A DNA stretch of 62,510 nt from Opitutales bacterium (lineage in GTDB: Bacteria; Verrucomicrobiota; Verrucomicrobiia; Opitutales; JAJFLR01), in assembly GCA_021772565.1 (NCBI GenBank), contig JAJFLR010000092.1, positions 1 to 62,510 of the forward strand, given 5' to 3'. Below are positions 26,282 through 34,913 of the stretch, in pieces. A program made the position numbers and the translations under genes. The notes below the pieces were generated by a model that did no database searches, was not told the DNA's origin, and saw nothing but the letters and a program-made list of their open reading frames with translations. Positions within the stretch are counted from its first letter, which is position 1, and every line of letters starts with the position of its first letter.

Positions 26282-27535
26282 TTAGATTTGTATCTCGTTC
26301 TGAATTATTTGCTCCAGAGTTTGACGTTTTCGTATCAGTTTTAAATCTCCATTTTCGCATATTAATAATTCAGGTGCTTCAGGAAATGAATTATAATTCT
26401 TTGCGCACATTGATGAGCAATAAGCTCCCACACCTTCAATGATACAAATATCACCAATATCAGCTTCTGACAATTCTCGTGGTTCCAGACTGTCAGGTTC
26501 ATTTTGTGCTGTTGTTATTAAGTCACCTGACTCACAACAATGTCCAACAACTATATAATTTCTGGAATTTCTGGATTCTTTTTCAGATAGAATAATAATC
26601 GGATGTTGAGCACCGTATAAAGCTGGTCGCATGATTTCCGTTAGACCGGTATTCAGTTTTAAAAATGAGTAGCCGTTATTACCAGTTGTCACAATATCTT
26701 TAACCGTAGTTAAAAGTGAGCATGCATTTGCTACTAAAAATGTCCCGGGCTCGATTTCTAAATGGATTTTTCGTCCTGACTCTTGATGAAAAACAGATAA
26801 GGCATCACGGATTGATTTGCCAATATTTTTTAGATTTGTCTGCGGTTCATCACTCATCCTGGCAACTTTGAACCCGCCGCCCAAATTCAAATATGTGGCA
26901 TCAGGAAAATGGCGTAACAGATCAATACTCGATTTAGCTACTTCTTCCCAAACTTTAGGATCACTGCCTGAGCCGATATGAGTATGAATTCGGACAACTT
27001 TTAATTTATATTTTTCAATTAATAATTTTGCTTCAGAAATCTGTTCATGCCAAATCCCAAAACTGGATGAGGGACCACCAACATTTGTTTTTTTCGATCC
27101 TCCCGATCCAACGCCCGGATTTATTCTGAGTCCAAAACTTTCTTCTGGAAAAACTTTGCCAAATTTTTCTATCATTGAAAGCGAACAGGCGTTGAAATGG
27201 ATTCCTTTTTCAAAGAGATCCACAAAATCTTCAGGAAACTCCTGACTGCTCAGGGAAATTTTTTCTGGAGAAATTCCTGCTCGTATTGCTCGGTGAACTT
27301 CAAAACCTGAACTAGCATCGATGTGTATACCATCCTTATCAAATAATCTGAGAATTGAGGCATTCGAACACGCCTTCATTGCATATCTAACAGTCAGTCC
27401 AAATTTATTTGGAAAGGATAATGCGGATGAAGCATTTTTTTTAAGTGCAGATTCACTATAGACATACGCTGGTGATCCAAAATTTTCCCTGATTTCGCTC
27501 GCTTTGTTTTTCGTTAAAAAATTTAATGTTTCCAT
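26282..27535 (-). CDS. lysA: Diaminopimelate decarboxylase-like PLP enzyme
   Basis: A 417-residue fold-III PLP decarboxylase. The ATG at 27535 (METLNFLTKN) is preferred because it matches the usual start. The PLP lysine is Lys54 in RYAMKAC. Other motifs: HTHIGSGSD, NLGGGFKV, EIEPGTFL (phosphate binding), CCESGD with the catalytic Cys, and EGVGAYCSSM with the substrate Tyr. The family decarboxylates meso-diaminopimelate to lysine, but some close relatives act on carboxynorspermidine or other D-amino acids. The neighbour downstream is a cystathionine gamma-synthase-like enzyme, so both amino acids branch from aspartate. Confidence 0.82.
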   Translation of the reverse strand: METLNFLTKNKASEIRENFGSPAYVYSESALKKNASSALSFPNKFGLTVRYAMKACSNASILRLFDKDGIHIDASSGFEVHRAIRAGISPEKISLSSQEFPEDFVDLFEKGIHFNACSLSMIEKFGKVFPEESFGLRINPGVGSGGSKKTNVGGPSSSFGIWHEQISEAKLLIEKYKLKVVRIHTHIGSGSDPKVWEEVAKSSIDLLRHFPDATYLNLGGGFKVARMSDEPQTNLKNIGKSIRDALSVFHQESGRKIHLEIEPGTFLVANACSLLTTVKDIVTTGNNGYSFLKLNTGLTEIMRPALYGAQHPIIILSEKESRNSRNYIVVGHCCESGDLITTAQNEPDSLEPRELSEADIGDICIIEGVGAYCSSMCAKNYNSFPEAPELLICENGDLKLIRKRQTLEQIIQNEIQI

Positions 27536-27847
27536 GATGACAATTCGATTAACCCAAAAAGCTAAACTATAATAAAGCAATCAAAATTGATTGCCTATTC
27601 ATTTTGAATAAACTGTAGTCAAAATATTGTTTTAATACTCATTCTCAGATTTACGCGGATTATTAAAATACGGTGTCAGTTGGAAATAATTCACAGGCTG
27701 TCGAATATTAGATTTTCATTTGGATACTGAATAACCTACTAATACAATTTAAGAGAAAATCTAATTAATAAGCGTAATCTGTGGATAAAGCTTGATTCAA
27801 AAATCGAAGACAGAGTAAGTATCTTTTAATTTATTAACTTCTATAAA

Positions 27848-28828
27848 ATGAGTAACAACGAAAATACTAACTCTCAAAAACTTTATTCAGTAAGCGATTT
27901 AAGCTATCAGTTGAAATGGGAAGATTTGGATGAAAAATTCCTTAAATCTCAGATTAATGTAGCTAAAGAAGAAGATCTTGAAGGTATTGGTCTCGACAAT
28001 CACTTTTTGAAAAATATTGAAAAATTTTCAGGAGATATTACTTCGAATTTATTGCAAAGTAAGAATGATGAAAAAGCTGTGCTCAAATCTCGTTCTGACA
28101 TGATTGTTTGCGGCTTGAAATTAGTTCCAATAATTTTAGATGCCTATGGATTTGGCTGTAAATTTAAACCTGCTACTAACGATGGTGATAGAGTAATTGC
28201 CAATACTGAACTCGGAACTATTTTAGGATCGGGTAATATAATTTTAACGGCCGAGAGAATCATCTTAAATTTTTTACAGCATTTATCTGGTATCGCCAGT
28301 CTAACTTCAGATTTTATCAGTACCTTGGATTCGATTAATACTCGTTTACTTGATACCAGAAAAACAACTCCTGGGATGAGAGCATTGGAGAAATATGCGG
28401 TATCATGCGGTGGAGGATGGAACCACCGTTATGGTTTGTTTGATAGAATTATGCTAAAAGATAACCATTTGGCTAATTTAAATAAAACTACAGCTAATGG
28501 TTGTATTAATGATGAAAATTTAACTAACCTGATAAAAAAATATCGTTCCACTTATCCAGGCATCCCTATCGAAGTTGAAGTAGATAACATTGAGCAAATT
28601 GATTCTGTTATTACTTCAGGTATTGATATCATTCTTCTCGATAATTTTATTCAATCAGAATTAGAGATCGCTGTTAAAAAAATAGACAACAGAGTCGTGA
28701 CAGAAGCAAGTGGTGGAATTACATTAGAAAATATTTCCAGTTTGAAAAATATTGGTTTGGATTTTATTTCAACGGGTGCGTTAGTTCATCAAAGCCAGTG
28801 GAAGGATATTGGCCTTGATTGGCTATAG
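27848..28828 (+). CDS. nadC: Nicotinate-nucleotide pyrophosphorylase (carboxylating)
   Basis: A 326-residue enzyme converting quinolinate and PRPP to nicotinate mononucleotide in NAD synthesis. Family core motifs are intact: LDTRKTTPGMRALEKYAV, GGGWNHRYGLFDRIMLKDNH, PIEVEVDNIEQ, ILLDNF and TEASGGITLENI. The N-terminus carries about 30 additional residues before the usual domain start. nadA and nadB are not nearby. It stands alone on the plus strand. The 267-bp gap upstream holds a loose palindrome (CAGATTTACGCGGATTATTA facing TAATAAGCGTAATCTG). Confidence 0.95.
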   Translation: MSNNENTNSQKLYSVSDLSYQLKWEDLDEKFLKSQINVAKEEDLEGIGLDNHFLKNIEKFSGDITSNLLQSKNDEKAVLKSRSDMIVCGLKLVPIILDAYGFGCKFKPATNDGDRVIANTELGTILGSGNIILTAERIILNFLQHLSGIASLTSDFISTLDSINTRLLDTRKTTPGMRALEKYAVSCGGGWNHRYGLFDRIMLKDNHLANLNKTTANGCINDENLTNLIKKYRSTYPGIPIEVEVDNIEQIDSVITSGIDIILLDNFIQSELEIAVKKIDNRVVTEASGGITLENISSLKNIGLDFISTGALVHQSQWKDIGLDWL

Positions 28829-28917
28829 GTTTCAAAATCATTTTGTTAGCCTGTGTACTTGACAATATTTGACCATTGGCATTATTATAGGTCTATTAAA
28901 TCCTATTTTAAAAACTG

Positions 28918-29199
28918 ATGTCGATTCACAACGTAAGTATTACAGAGCACGACGACTCATTTATCGAGAATAATGTAAGATCCGGCCGATTCGACAATGT
29001 AAGCGAAGTATTTCGGGCGGGATTGCATCTTTTACAACAACAAGATAAAGAAACAAAACTTGAATGTTTATGTAAAGCGGCAGAGATTGGATTTAGGCAA
29101 TTAGACAAAGGTGAAGCTGTAATTGTAGCTGATAGTAAATTAGAAGAATATATTACTGCCCTTGGCCAAAAATCTACTGAAGAAGCGAAGAACCTTTAA
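28918..29199 (+). CDS. parD: ParD-family antitoxin
   Basis: A 93-residue ribbon-helix-helix protein: SITEHDDSFIENNVRSGRFD, then NVSEVFRAGLHLLQQQD, the standard ParD pattern, followed by a C-terminal toxin-binding tail. It is complete, sits directly upstream of the parE remnant with a 3-bp gap, and would normally repress its own operon. Because the toxin is shortened, it is now a probable orphan antitoxin. Confidence 0.9.
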   Translation: MSIHNVSITEHDDSFIENNVRSGRFDNVSEVFRAGLHLLQQQDKETKLECLCKAAEIGFRQLDKGEAVIVADSKLEEYITALGQKSTEEAKNL

Positions 29200-29202
29200 G
29201 TT

Positions 29203-29409
29203 ATGTGGCAGCATTTCATTTCTCCTGCTGCAGAACAGGATATAATTGATATATTATGTTGGTCGGAACTGATTTTCGGTGAAAAGGGAAAAAAACCGCG
29301 ACACATTATCCTCTATCGAAAAATGGATAAAAAGGAATTGGAGATTGCTCGTTTCCTGCATGACAGCATGGATTTAGTTAGACACCTTCCAGAAATTTAT
29401 TTGCATTAA
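29203..29409 (+). pseudogene. parE: ParE-family toxin with a large internal deletion
   Basis: The 68-residue frame keeps both ends of ParE but not the middle. The N-terminus WQHFISPAAEQDIIDILCWS is normal, up to FGEKG. The sequence then jumps to KKPRHIILYRKMDKKELEIA and ARFLHDSMDLVRHLPE, the normal C-terminal strand and helix. In the ParE group I recognise (about 100-125 residues, with the KKPRH junction) roughly 45-55 residues are missing, including the helix pair after residue 30. The deletion is in frame. A protein could still be made but the fold would be incomplete, so toxicity is unlikely. Confidence 0.85.
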
Positions 29410-29430
29410 TATCGGAGTAAGCATTTATCA

Positions 29431-30426
29431 ATGGTCATTAATATTTCCATCTTAAAATCATTATTGTCTAGTCCGACAGAATATATTTCAGGTGCAAATT
29501 TGGCAACCGAGTTAAATATTTCCAGAGTAGGAATTTGGAATCGATTGGAAAAATTAAAGCAGCAGGGGTTTGAGTTTGAAGCTATTCGACATCGTGGCTA
29601 CAAAATAGTTAAAGAACCTGAAGCTATTCATCTACAACTTATATGTGCTTATCTTGAGTTGGATAAAACAAATGTTTCAGTTAAGCACTTTGAAGATTTA
29701 GATAGCACAAACAGTGAAGCTGAGAGACAAATCTCACTGGGTTTAAATACACCGTTTGTTGTCATTGCTTCCTCGCAGAATAAGGGCAGGGGCCGTATGG
29801 GGCGAACCTGGCACAGTCCGCAAAATGGTAATTGTTATTTAAGTTTCGCTTTTTGTCCGAACTTACCACCGGATCGCATGAACTCAATTACGCTTTGGAT
29901 GGGTGTTGCGATCTGTCAGTTTATAAATGATCACTGCCAATTGAATGCAAAAGTTAAATGGCCGAATGATATAATTATTAATAATAAAAAAGTGGGTGGC
30001 ATGTTAACTGAAGCTCGAATCGATTCTGACCATACTCGGGATTTAATTATTGGAATTGGCATTAATTTAAACAGTGATTGTTCGAACTGGCCTGAAGAAT
30101 TATCACAGCGTGCAACTTCATTGTCAGAAGTAAAAGGAAGCAATTTTTCAATCAATCAATTTGCCTCAAAATTGATCCAATGTGGGCTGAAGGCTTATGC
30201 TGATTTTAGTAGTGATAACTGTCAGGAGGAATTTACTAAACTATGGCAGCGTTATGATATTTTAAAAGGTAAAGAAGTTGTCGCGGAACATTTTGAAAAA
30301 ACAATCACTGGTATCGCAAATGGCATTGATGAGACTGGGGCGTTATTGATAAAAGTGTCCTCAGGTAAAGTAGTTGCAGTAAGAGCTGGGGAGGTTTCAT
30401 TGTCAAAAGGCGGTTATACTAAATAA
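29431..30426 (+). CDS. birA: Bifunctional biotin-[acetyl-CoA-carboxylase] ligase / biotin operon repressor
   Basis: A 331-residue protein. Residues 1-65 form a winged helix (GANLATELNISRVGIWNRLE, then GFEFEAIRHRGYKI), as in the BirA repressors. The catalytic domain shows the biotin/ATP loop QNKGRGRMGRTWHSP, KVKWPNDIIINNKKVGGML and IGIGINLNSD. The C-terminal SH3-like domain ends with GVAVRAGEV-like text (KVVAVRAGEVSL). It attaches biotin to acetyl-CoA carboxylase and may repress biotin genes; none of these is in the window. The start is 21 bp after the parE remnant, and a TTG-free ATG was chosen. Confidence 0.94.
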   Translation: MVINISILKSLLSSPTEYISGANLATELNISRVGIWNRLEKLKQQGFEFEAIRHRGYKIVKEPEAIHLQLICAYLELDKTNVSVKHFEDLDSTNSEAERQISLGLNTPFVVIASSQNKGRGRMGRTWHSPQNGNCYLSFAFCPNLPPDRMNSITLWMGVAICQFINDHCQLNAKVKWPNDIIINNKKVGGMLTEARIDSDHTRDLIIGIGINLNSDCSNWPEELSQRATSLSEVKGSNFSINQFASKLIQCGLKAYADFSSDNCQEEFTKLWQRYDILKGKEVVAEHFEKTITGIANGIDETGALLIKVSSGKVVAVRAGEVSLSKGGYTK

Positions 30427-30535
30427 TAGGTAGTGGTATTTTTCTCATCGGGGTGGGACTTGATTTTTTGAAAATAATAATGTTTTGTATTTGACCCAAT
30501 GTCTCGTTTTTTGCGCTGATGGCACTACAAATTAT

Positions 30536-30600
30536 AACCCAGTACAAAGCGCTGGATATTGGTGAACCCCCAACAGGGTTCAGCCTGAAGGGCTGATCCA
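30536..30600. repeat. Hairpin-cluster repeat, small copy
   Basis: Hairpins in tandem: CCCAG...CTGG (30538-30554), GAACCC...GGGTTC (30564-30581), and CAGCC-TGAAG-GGCTG (30581-30595) followed by ATCCA. The last unit and the CCCAG hairpin match 59517-59585. No gene lies between the birA stop and 30720. Confidence 0.7.
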
Positions 30601-30722
30601 ATTCCCAATATGATAACGATCACGAAACCTTTCTTAGTCTCATGTAAAATAGTTGTGAAATGACTCTTGACACTTCACACCGTGTGCTTCATTTAATTCA
30701 TAAATCATGATTTTGCTTAAAT

Positions 30723-31018
30723 GGTGACGCTACCAACAATAGGGTGATCGTTTTTGGGTTTAATGGGCGTCCGTATTTAATGTCGGCACTGGTCTCTCTG
30801 CCGTTGTGAATCTCTACAGCGTTGGTTCAGTAGAGAATAGTTTTGGCTCATCCGGAACCGGTTACTTATCACGTATTAATAATTTGAGTCTATGGGGTGT
30901 CGATCATAACTCCGGAGCCATAGGTTATAAAAATGGTGACCGAGTCATTGACACATTATTTAATGCTGTCTCAGTGACTCAGTGTTTTTTTTTTGAGATA
31001 ACTGGTTTGTTGAAGTAA
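30723..31018 (+). pseudogene. Decayed copy of the PEP-CTERM paralogue
   Basis: An internal fragment, not an intact gene. The frame beginning at the GTG 30806 reads NLYSVGSVENSFGSSGTGYL and later HNSGAIGYKNGDRVID. GAIGYKNGD corresponds to GAIGFKNGD in the intact paralogue at 49.4 kb and GAIGFKTGD in that at 23.8 kb. An upstream piece reads NGDATNNRVIVFGFNG in another frame. Stops and the loss of the signal peptide and PEP-CTERM tail show decay. It ends against the truncated VOC-family gene. Confidence 0.6.
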
Positions 31019-31050
31019 CCACATTGACCTCTTCAATGTAGGTAGTTACC
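31011..31050. repeat. Short hairpin with GTAGGTAGTTAC arm
   Basis: GTAACCACATTGA (about 31015-31027) faces TCAATGTAGGTAGTTAC (31033-31049), an imperfect inverted repeat. The right arm reuses GTAGGTAGTTAC, the outer arm of the nested palindrome at 2246-2482. Confidence 0.6.
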
Positions 31051-31150
31051 TTTGTTTTAATTTTGATCTCATTTCTCAGACCATGTTTAATTATCCATTT
31101 GGTTTCTTTAGTAGCGTTGATTTGCCACTTTTTAATAACAGCTTTTCGGA

Positions 31151-31444
31151 TTGAGGATCGGTGACACAACCTTAATGTTATCAGATACCTGTACAGAAAT
31201 GGGCAAAGTCCCTTCTCAGAATCAGGCATTTTATGTATATTTTGATGATGCTGAAGCAACACAGGCAAAAGCAGTTGCGGCAGGATTTGAAGAATTGCAG
31301 CCGGTGCAAGAAATGTTCTGGGGCGACAAAATGGGAGTGGTGAAAGATAAATTTGGTTACACCTGGAATATTGCTACGCACGTCAAAGAAGTTTCAGCTG
31401 AAGAGATGGCTGAAGCCATGAAACAAATGGCGAGTGCAGGATAA
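31151..31444 (+). pseudogene. VOC-family (PhnB-like) protein lacking its N-terminus
   Basis: The 97-residue frame starts abruptly at LRIGDTTLMLSDT, which in the PhnB-like glyoxalase group is the middle of the protein (the usual 'AELRIGDS..MLAD'). Downstream blocks are normal: FYVYFDDAEATQAKAVAAGF, EELQPVQEMFWGDKMG and FGYTWNIATHVKE. About 60 residues of the first beta-alpha-beta-beta unit are missing, and no plausible piece is found upstream. The 5' end is probably lost in the same event that left the PEP-CTERM remnant. Only the TTG at 31151 could serve as a start. Confidence 0.8.
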
Positions 31445-31668
31445 TTCCTGAGAATCCCAGTTTAGCAACTAAAAGTTAAATTTCGGTGGGCGTTTGTCTT
31501 GGAAATGAGATCATATCTAGTCGAACGCTCAACCCGATTATAGAAATCCATTATATTTTAGGCATATTATACTTTTTTTCCTTACTGTGGATGAATAAGT
31601 TGCATTTAAAGATTTATGTAACAATCGTTTTATTTATGGAATTTACGTTGTTTATAATTAATATTACT

Positions 31669-32616
31669 ATGAAAATAAACTTGTTGTCTACCATCGGCCG
31701 AAAAGTAATAATTGCTACAATTCTTACTTCATTATTTTTAAGTTCAACAATATTAAACGCGATCAGTATCAGGCACGATGTTGCTGAGTCTAATTATTTT
31801 AATTTGGCAGCCCCATACGATGCTGTGGGCAGACTTTCATGGTCAACTGCTATTGGAACAGCAACACTTGTAAGTCCAACAAAAATTCTTACAGCCGCTC
31901 ATAACGTAGATAATGATATTGATGGAGTTTTAGATGATACATTGGCCAACTATCAATTTTTAACAGGAACAGATGTTGATACAGCGACTAACACATTAAG
32001 TAGTTTTGCATCTATTGTTATTAACCCTAATTGGATTACTTCTACTGGATCGGCACAATACGACATGGCGGTAATCACTCTTTCAACTCCTTTTGGAGGT
32101 ATCACACCTATGTCTGTATCAATACAAAATCCTGTTGGCCAAGTTGGAATAACTGTTGGTTATGGGGGAAATGGAAATGGACAGACGTTTGCAGATGGTC
32201 TTGATGGATTACGTAGAGCTGCTAATAACCAGATTGATTTTGTAGGTACTGAGTCAGGTGCGTTTACAGCTCAGACGGATTTTGACAGTCCGGCAGGTGA
32301 TACAAATACTTATGGTTCATCCGTAGCATTGGCATTCGAAGGAACTACAGCAGGCGGTGATAGTGGCGGACCCTTACTAGCAGATTTTGGATCAGGGTAT
32401 TCTATTGTTGGAGTATTAAATGCTGGATTTAATCCCACTGGTAGTGGAAATGCTTCTGAATATGGTGATGTTTCAATCTGGGCGTCAATACTGGACTCAG
32501 ATAATCAAAATTTCTTAACGGCAAATGGAATAACATTGGTACCAGAGCCTGCTACCTATGCTATTATTTCTGGCATTGTAATGTTGTTGATTACTGCTGT
32601 TAGAAGAAGAAGATAA
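31669..32616 (+). CDS. Trypsin-like serine protease with PEP-CTERM anchor
   Basis: A 315-residue secreted protease. The ATG at 31669 gives a clean signal peptide (MKINLLSTIG... ISI). The catalytic triad is complete: His78 in LTAAHNV, Asp132 in YDMAVI and Ser232 in GGDSGGPLL. The substrate and specificity cannot be assigned. The tail has the PEP motif (VPEPATYAIISGI), a hydrophobic helix and RRRR. The combination suggests a protease targeted to the cell envelope by the exosortase system. The gene is alone, between the VOC remnant and the ribosomal cluster. Upstream in-frame codons (31486-31668) are poorly supported. Confidence 0.87.
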   Translation: MKINLLSTIGRKVIIATILTSLFLSSTILNAISIRHDVAESNYFNLAAPYDAVGRLSWSTAIGTATLVSPTKILTAAHNVDNDIDGVLDDTLANYQFLTGTDVDTATNTLSSFASIVINPNWITSTGSAQYDMAVITLSTPFGGITPMSVSIQNPVGQVGITVGYGGNGNGQTFADGLDGLRRAANNQIDFVGTESGAFTAQTDFDSPAGDTNTYGSSVALAFEGTTAGGDSGGPLLADFGSGYSIVGVLNAGFNPTGSGNASEYGDVSIWASILDSDNQNFLTANGITLVPEPATYAIISGIVMLLITAVRRRR

Positions 32617-32826
32617 ATTAGTTCAGATTATTGTCTTTTTAACAGATATATATATCATCTGTTGTCTAATCGGGTGCTACAATTGCATTATTGAGTATTT
32701 AATTACTCAATTTGAAAAGTGCATAAAATTGTATTTAAATATCTTTTATTTGCATTTTGCAGTGAAATGACTATGAGCAATGCTTTTTAATTAATTTAAC
32801 AGGATTGAAAGAGAAATTTTCGAAAA

Positions 32827-33453
32827 ATGAAACAGTATACTTTAGAAGTGCATTCAAGAGAGGATAAAGGCAGCGGTGTCGCTAATAGGTTGCGGAGAGC
32901 AGGTAATATTCCAGCTGTGGCTTATGGAGTGTCAGGGACGCGCAAGCTCGCTGTCAATCAGGTAGATTTTAGAAAACTTTGGGTCAAAGTTGCAGGGGCT
33001 ACCGCGATCATTGAAATCAATGACGATAAGAAAGAAAAAACATTGTCTATCATACAAGATGTTCAACGTGATCCTTTAACAGATCAAATTTTACATATTG
33101 ATTTTCATGAAGTTGAAAGTGATAAAAAAATGCATGCCAGTGTAACTATCCATGTATTTGGTGAATCAGTTGGTGTAAAGAACGAAAATGGATTTTTAGA
33201 CATACAATCACATGAAGTTGAAGTAAATTGTTTACCACAAAACCTACCGGAATTTATTGAGATTGATGTGAGTGATCTTCATGCAGGGCAAGCTATCCAT
33301 ATTAAAGATTTAATTAAACTTGATGGTGTTGATTATTTAAATAATCCAGAAGATGTAATTGTTTCATGTATCGGAAAATCAATTGATATAGAAGAAGAAT
33401 CTGATAAGGCAGATGACGTTGATGTCATTAATGAAGACGCCACCAAGTCTTAA
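32827..33453 (+). CDS. rplY: 50S ribosomal protein L25 (CTC form)
   Basis: A 208-residue protein with the L25 N-terminal domain (EDKGSGVANRLRRAGNIPAV, then AYGVSGTRKL) and the longer TL5/CTC C-terminal beta domain (IDVSDLHAGQAIHIKDL). It binds 5S rRNA in the large subunit. First gene of an eight-gene cluster on the plus strand; the next gene, pth, starts 64 bp later. Confidence 0.95.
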   Translation: MKQYTLEVHSREDKGSGVANRLRRAGNIPAVAYGVSGTRKLAVNQVDFRKLWVKVAGATAIIEINDDKKEKTLSIIQDVQRDPLTDQILHIDFHEVESDKKMHASVTIHVFGESVGVKNENGFLDIQSHEVEVNCLPQNLPEFIEIDVSDLHAGQAIHIKDLIKLDGVDYLNNPEDVIVSCIGKSIDIEEESDKADDVDVINEDATKS

Positions 33454-33517
33454 ATAATCTGAATTAATTTGATCTTGTTTGCTGATTTTATGCCCTAATT
33501 TTATGATAAATTTGATT

Positions 33518-34129
33518 ATGGCTATTTCAGTAATTGTCGGCTTGGGTAATCCCGGTGATCAATATAAAGATACGCGACATAATGTCGGATTTAAAGTGAT
33601 CGAAGCATTTGGCAGCACTCATTCTGCTCAATGGAAGGATGAAAGTCGATTTCAGTCTTCCATTGCAAAAATTCAAATTAACGAGCAACCTTTATTTTTG
33701 ATCAAACCGCAAACTTACATGAATCTCAGTGGTGTTGCGCTCCTGAAATTCTCGCAATATTATAAGATTGAGCCGTCGGAATTTATGGTAATTTATGATG
33801 AGGTTAACATAAATTTGGGGCAAATAAAATTAACAGTCAACGGAAGTGCAGGTGGCCATAACGGTATTGAAAATATTTTACAAAATTTAGGAGATGGATT
33901 TACAAGATTTCGAATTGGAATCGGACCAAAATATCCACCGCAACTTGAAATAAGTAATTATGTACTTGGAAAATTTCTTAAACCTGAAGTTAATATTGTG
34001 AATAAAAAAATGAAAGATTTTGTTGATGGATTAAAGCTGGTGATTGACAGTGGATCAGTACTTGCCATGAATCAGTTAAATAGAAAAGAAATTAATTATG
34101 ACACAGATAGCAGAAAAGAAGAAATATAA
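33518..34129 (+). CDS. pth: Peptidyl-tRNA hydrolase
   Basis: A 203-residue enzyme that releases stalled peptides from tRNA. Start chosen at 33518 (MAISVIVGLGNPG), since the family starts with this strand; earlier ATGs would add an unusual hydrophobic tail. Motifs: GLGNPGDQYKDTRHNVGF with the catalytic His, KPQTYMNLSG, YDEVNINLG and GSAGGHNGIENI. Its end overlaps the start of rpsF by 32 bp, so translation of the two is likely coupled. The rplY-pth neighbourhood is widely conserved. Confidence 0.94.
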   Translation: MAISVIVGLGNPGDQYKDTRHNVGFKVIEAFGSTHSAQWKDESRFQSSIAKIQINEQPLFLIKPQTYMNLSGVALLKFSQYYKIEPSEFMVIYDEVNINLGQIKLTVNGSAGGHNGIENILQNLGDGFTRFRIGIGPKYPPQLEISNYVLGKFLKPEVNIVNKKMKDFVDGLKLVIDSGSVLAMNQLNRKEINYDTDSRKEEI

Positions 34130-34403
34130 AGCAATGTTTATTCTTGATACCAGAGGGTATGAAGATGGTATTGAGACCATTATTGATCGTGTTAATGCGG
34201 CAATAAAAAAAGTTGGCGGAGGTTCAGAAAACGTCGATAATTTAGGTAGAATGGATTTTGTCCGAATTACTGATAAAAATCATCCAGGTGATTTCTATAT
34301 TCAAATTCTGATAGATGGTCCGGTTAGTTTAGTTCAGGATTTAAATAATGAATTACACTTGGACAAACAAATTAAACGAATATTTATAACTGAAGAAAAA
34401 TAG
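34098..34403 (+). CDS. rpsF: 30S ribosomal protein S6
   Basis: A 101-residue protein with KKKYKAMFILDTRGYEDGIE, the S6 N-terminal strand, and the RMDFVRITDKNHPGDF block in the middle. The start (34098) lies inside pth; an internal ATG at 34134 would delete the first strand, so the longer frame is preferred. S6 binds S18 on the 30S platform. The usual next gene pattern rpsF-ssb-rpsR-rplI is broken here: rpsR is missing. Confidence 0.9.
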   Translation: MTQIAEKKKYKAMFILDTRGYEDGIETIIDRVNAAIKKVGGGSENVDNLGRMDFVRITDKNHPGDFYIQILIDGPVSLVQDLNNELHLDKQIKRIFITEEK

Positions 34404-34411
34404 GTTGGACT

Positions 34412-34867
34412 ATGGGATATTTAAATAGAGTGATTTTGATGGGGAATTTAACACGTGACCCGGATTTAAGAGTAACTTCTAACGGTAATTCGATTTGTAA
34501 AATTAGTATAGCGCTAAATAGATCTTATAAATTACAGGATGGAACAACACGTGAAGAAACGACATTTGTGGATGTCGATGTTTTTGGTAAACAAGCTGAA
34601 GTTGTATCAAAATATTTCAATAAAGGAAAACCAATTTTATTGGAAGGTAGATTACGCTTCGACACATGGGAAACCAATAATGGCGAAAAAAGAAGTAAGC
34701 TCAATGTTGTTATGGAAAACTTTCAGTTTGTTGGAGGACGTTCAGAATCTGATGAAGGACCTGGCAATAATTTCGACCAGTCATCACCACCGAGAAGGGA
34801 ATCAAAAACACCACCTAGTCAAGTAGCATCAAATACTGAAATTGATGATGATGATGTGCCTTTTTGA
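34412..34867 (+). CDS. ssb: Single-stranded DNA-binding protein
   Basis: A 151-residue OB-fold protein. The start GYLNRVILMGNLTRDPDLR and the strand ETTFVDVDVFGKQAEVVSKY are canonical. The C-terminal tail is acidic and ends DDDDVPF, the tip that recruits replication and repair partners. It follows rpsF by 8 bp. Confidence 0.96.
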   Translation: MGYLNRVILMGNLTRDPDLRVTSNGNSICKISIALNRSYKLQDGTTREETTFVDVDVFGKQAEVVSKYFNKGKPILLEGRLRFDTWETNNGEKRSKLNVVMENFQFVGGRSESDEGPGNNFDQSSPPRRESKTPPSQVASNTEIDDDDVPF

Positions 34868-34913
34868 TCAGTTAAATCTTACAATAGTTATAAAACATCG
34901 AAAACTTTAAAAT

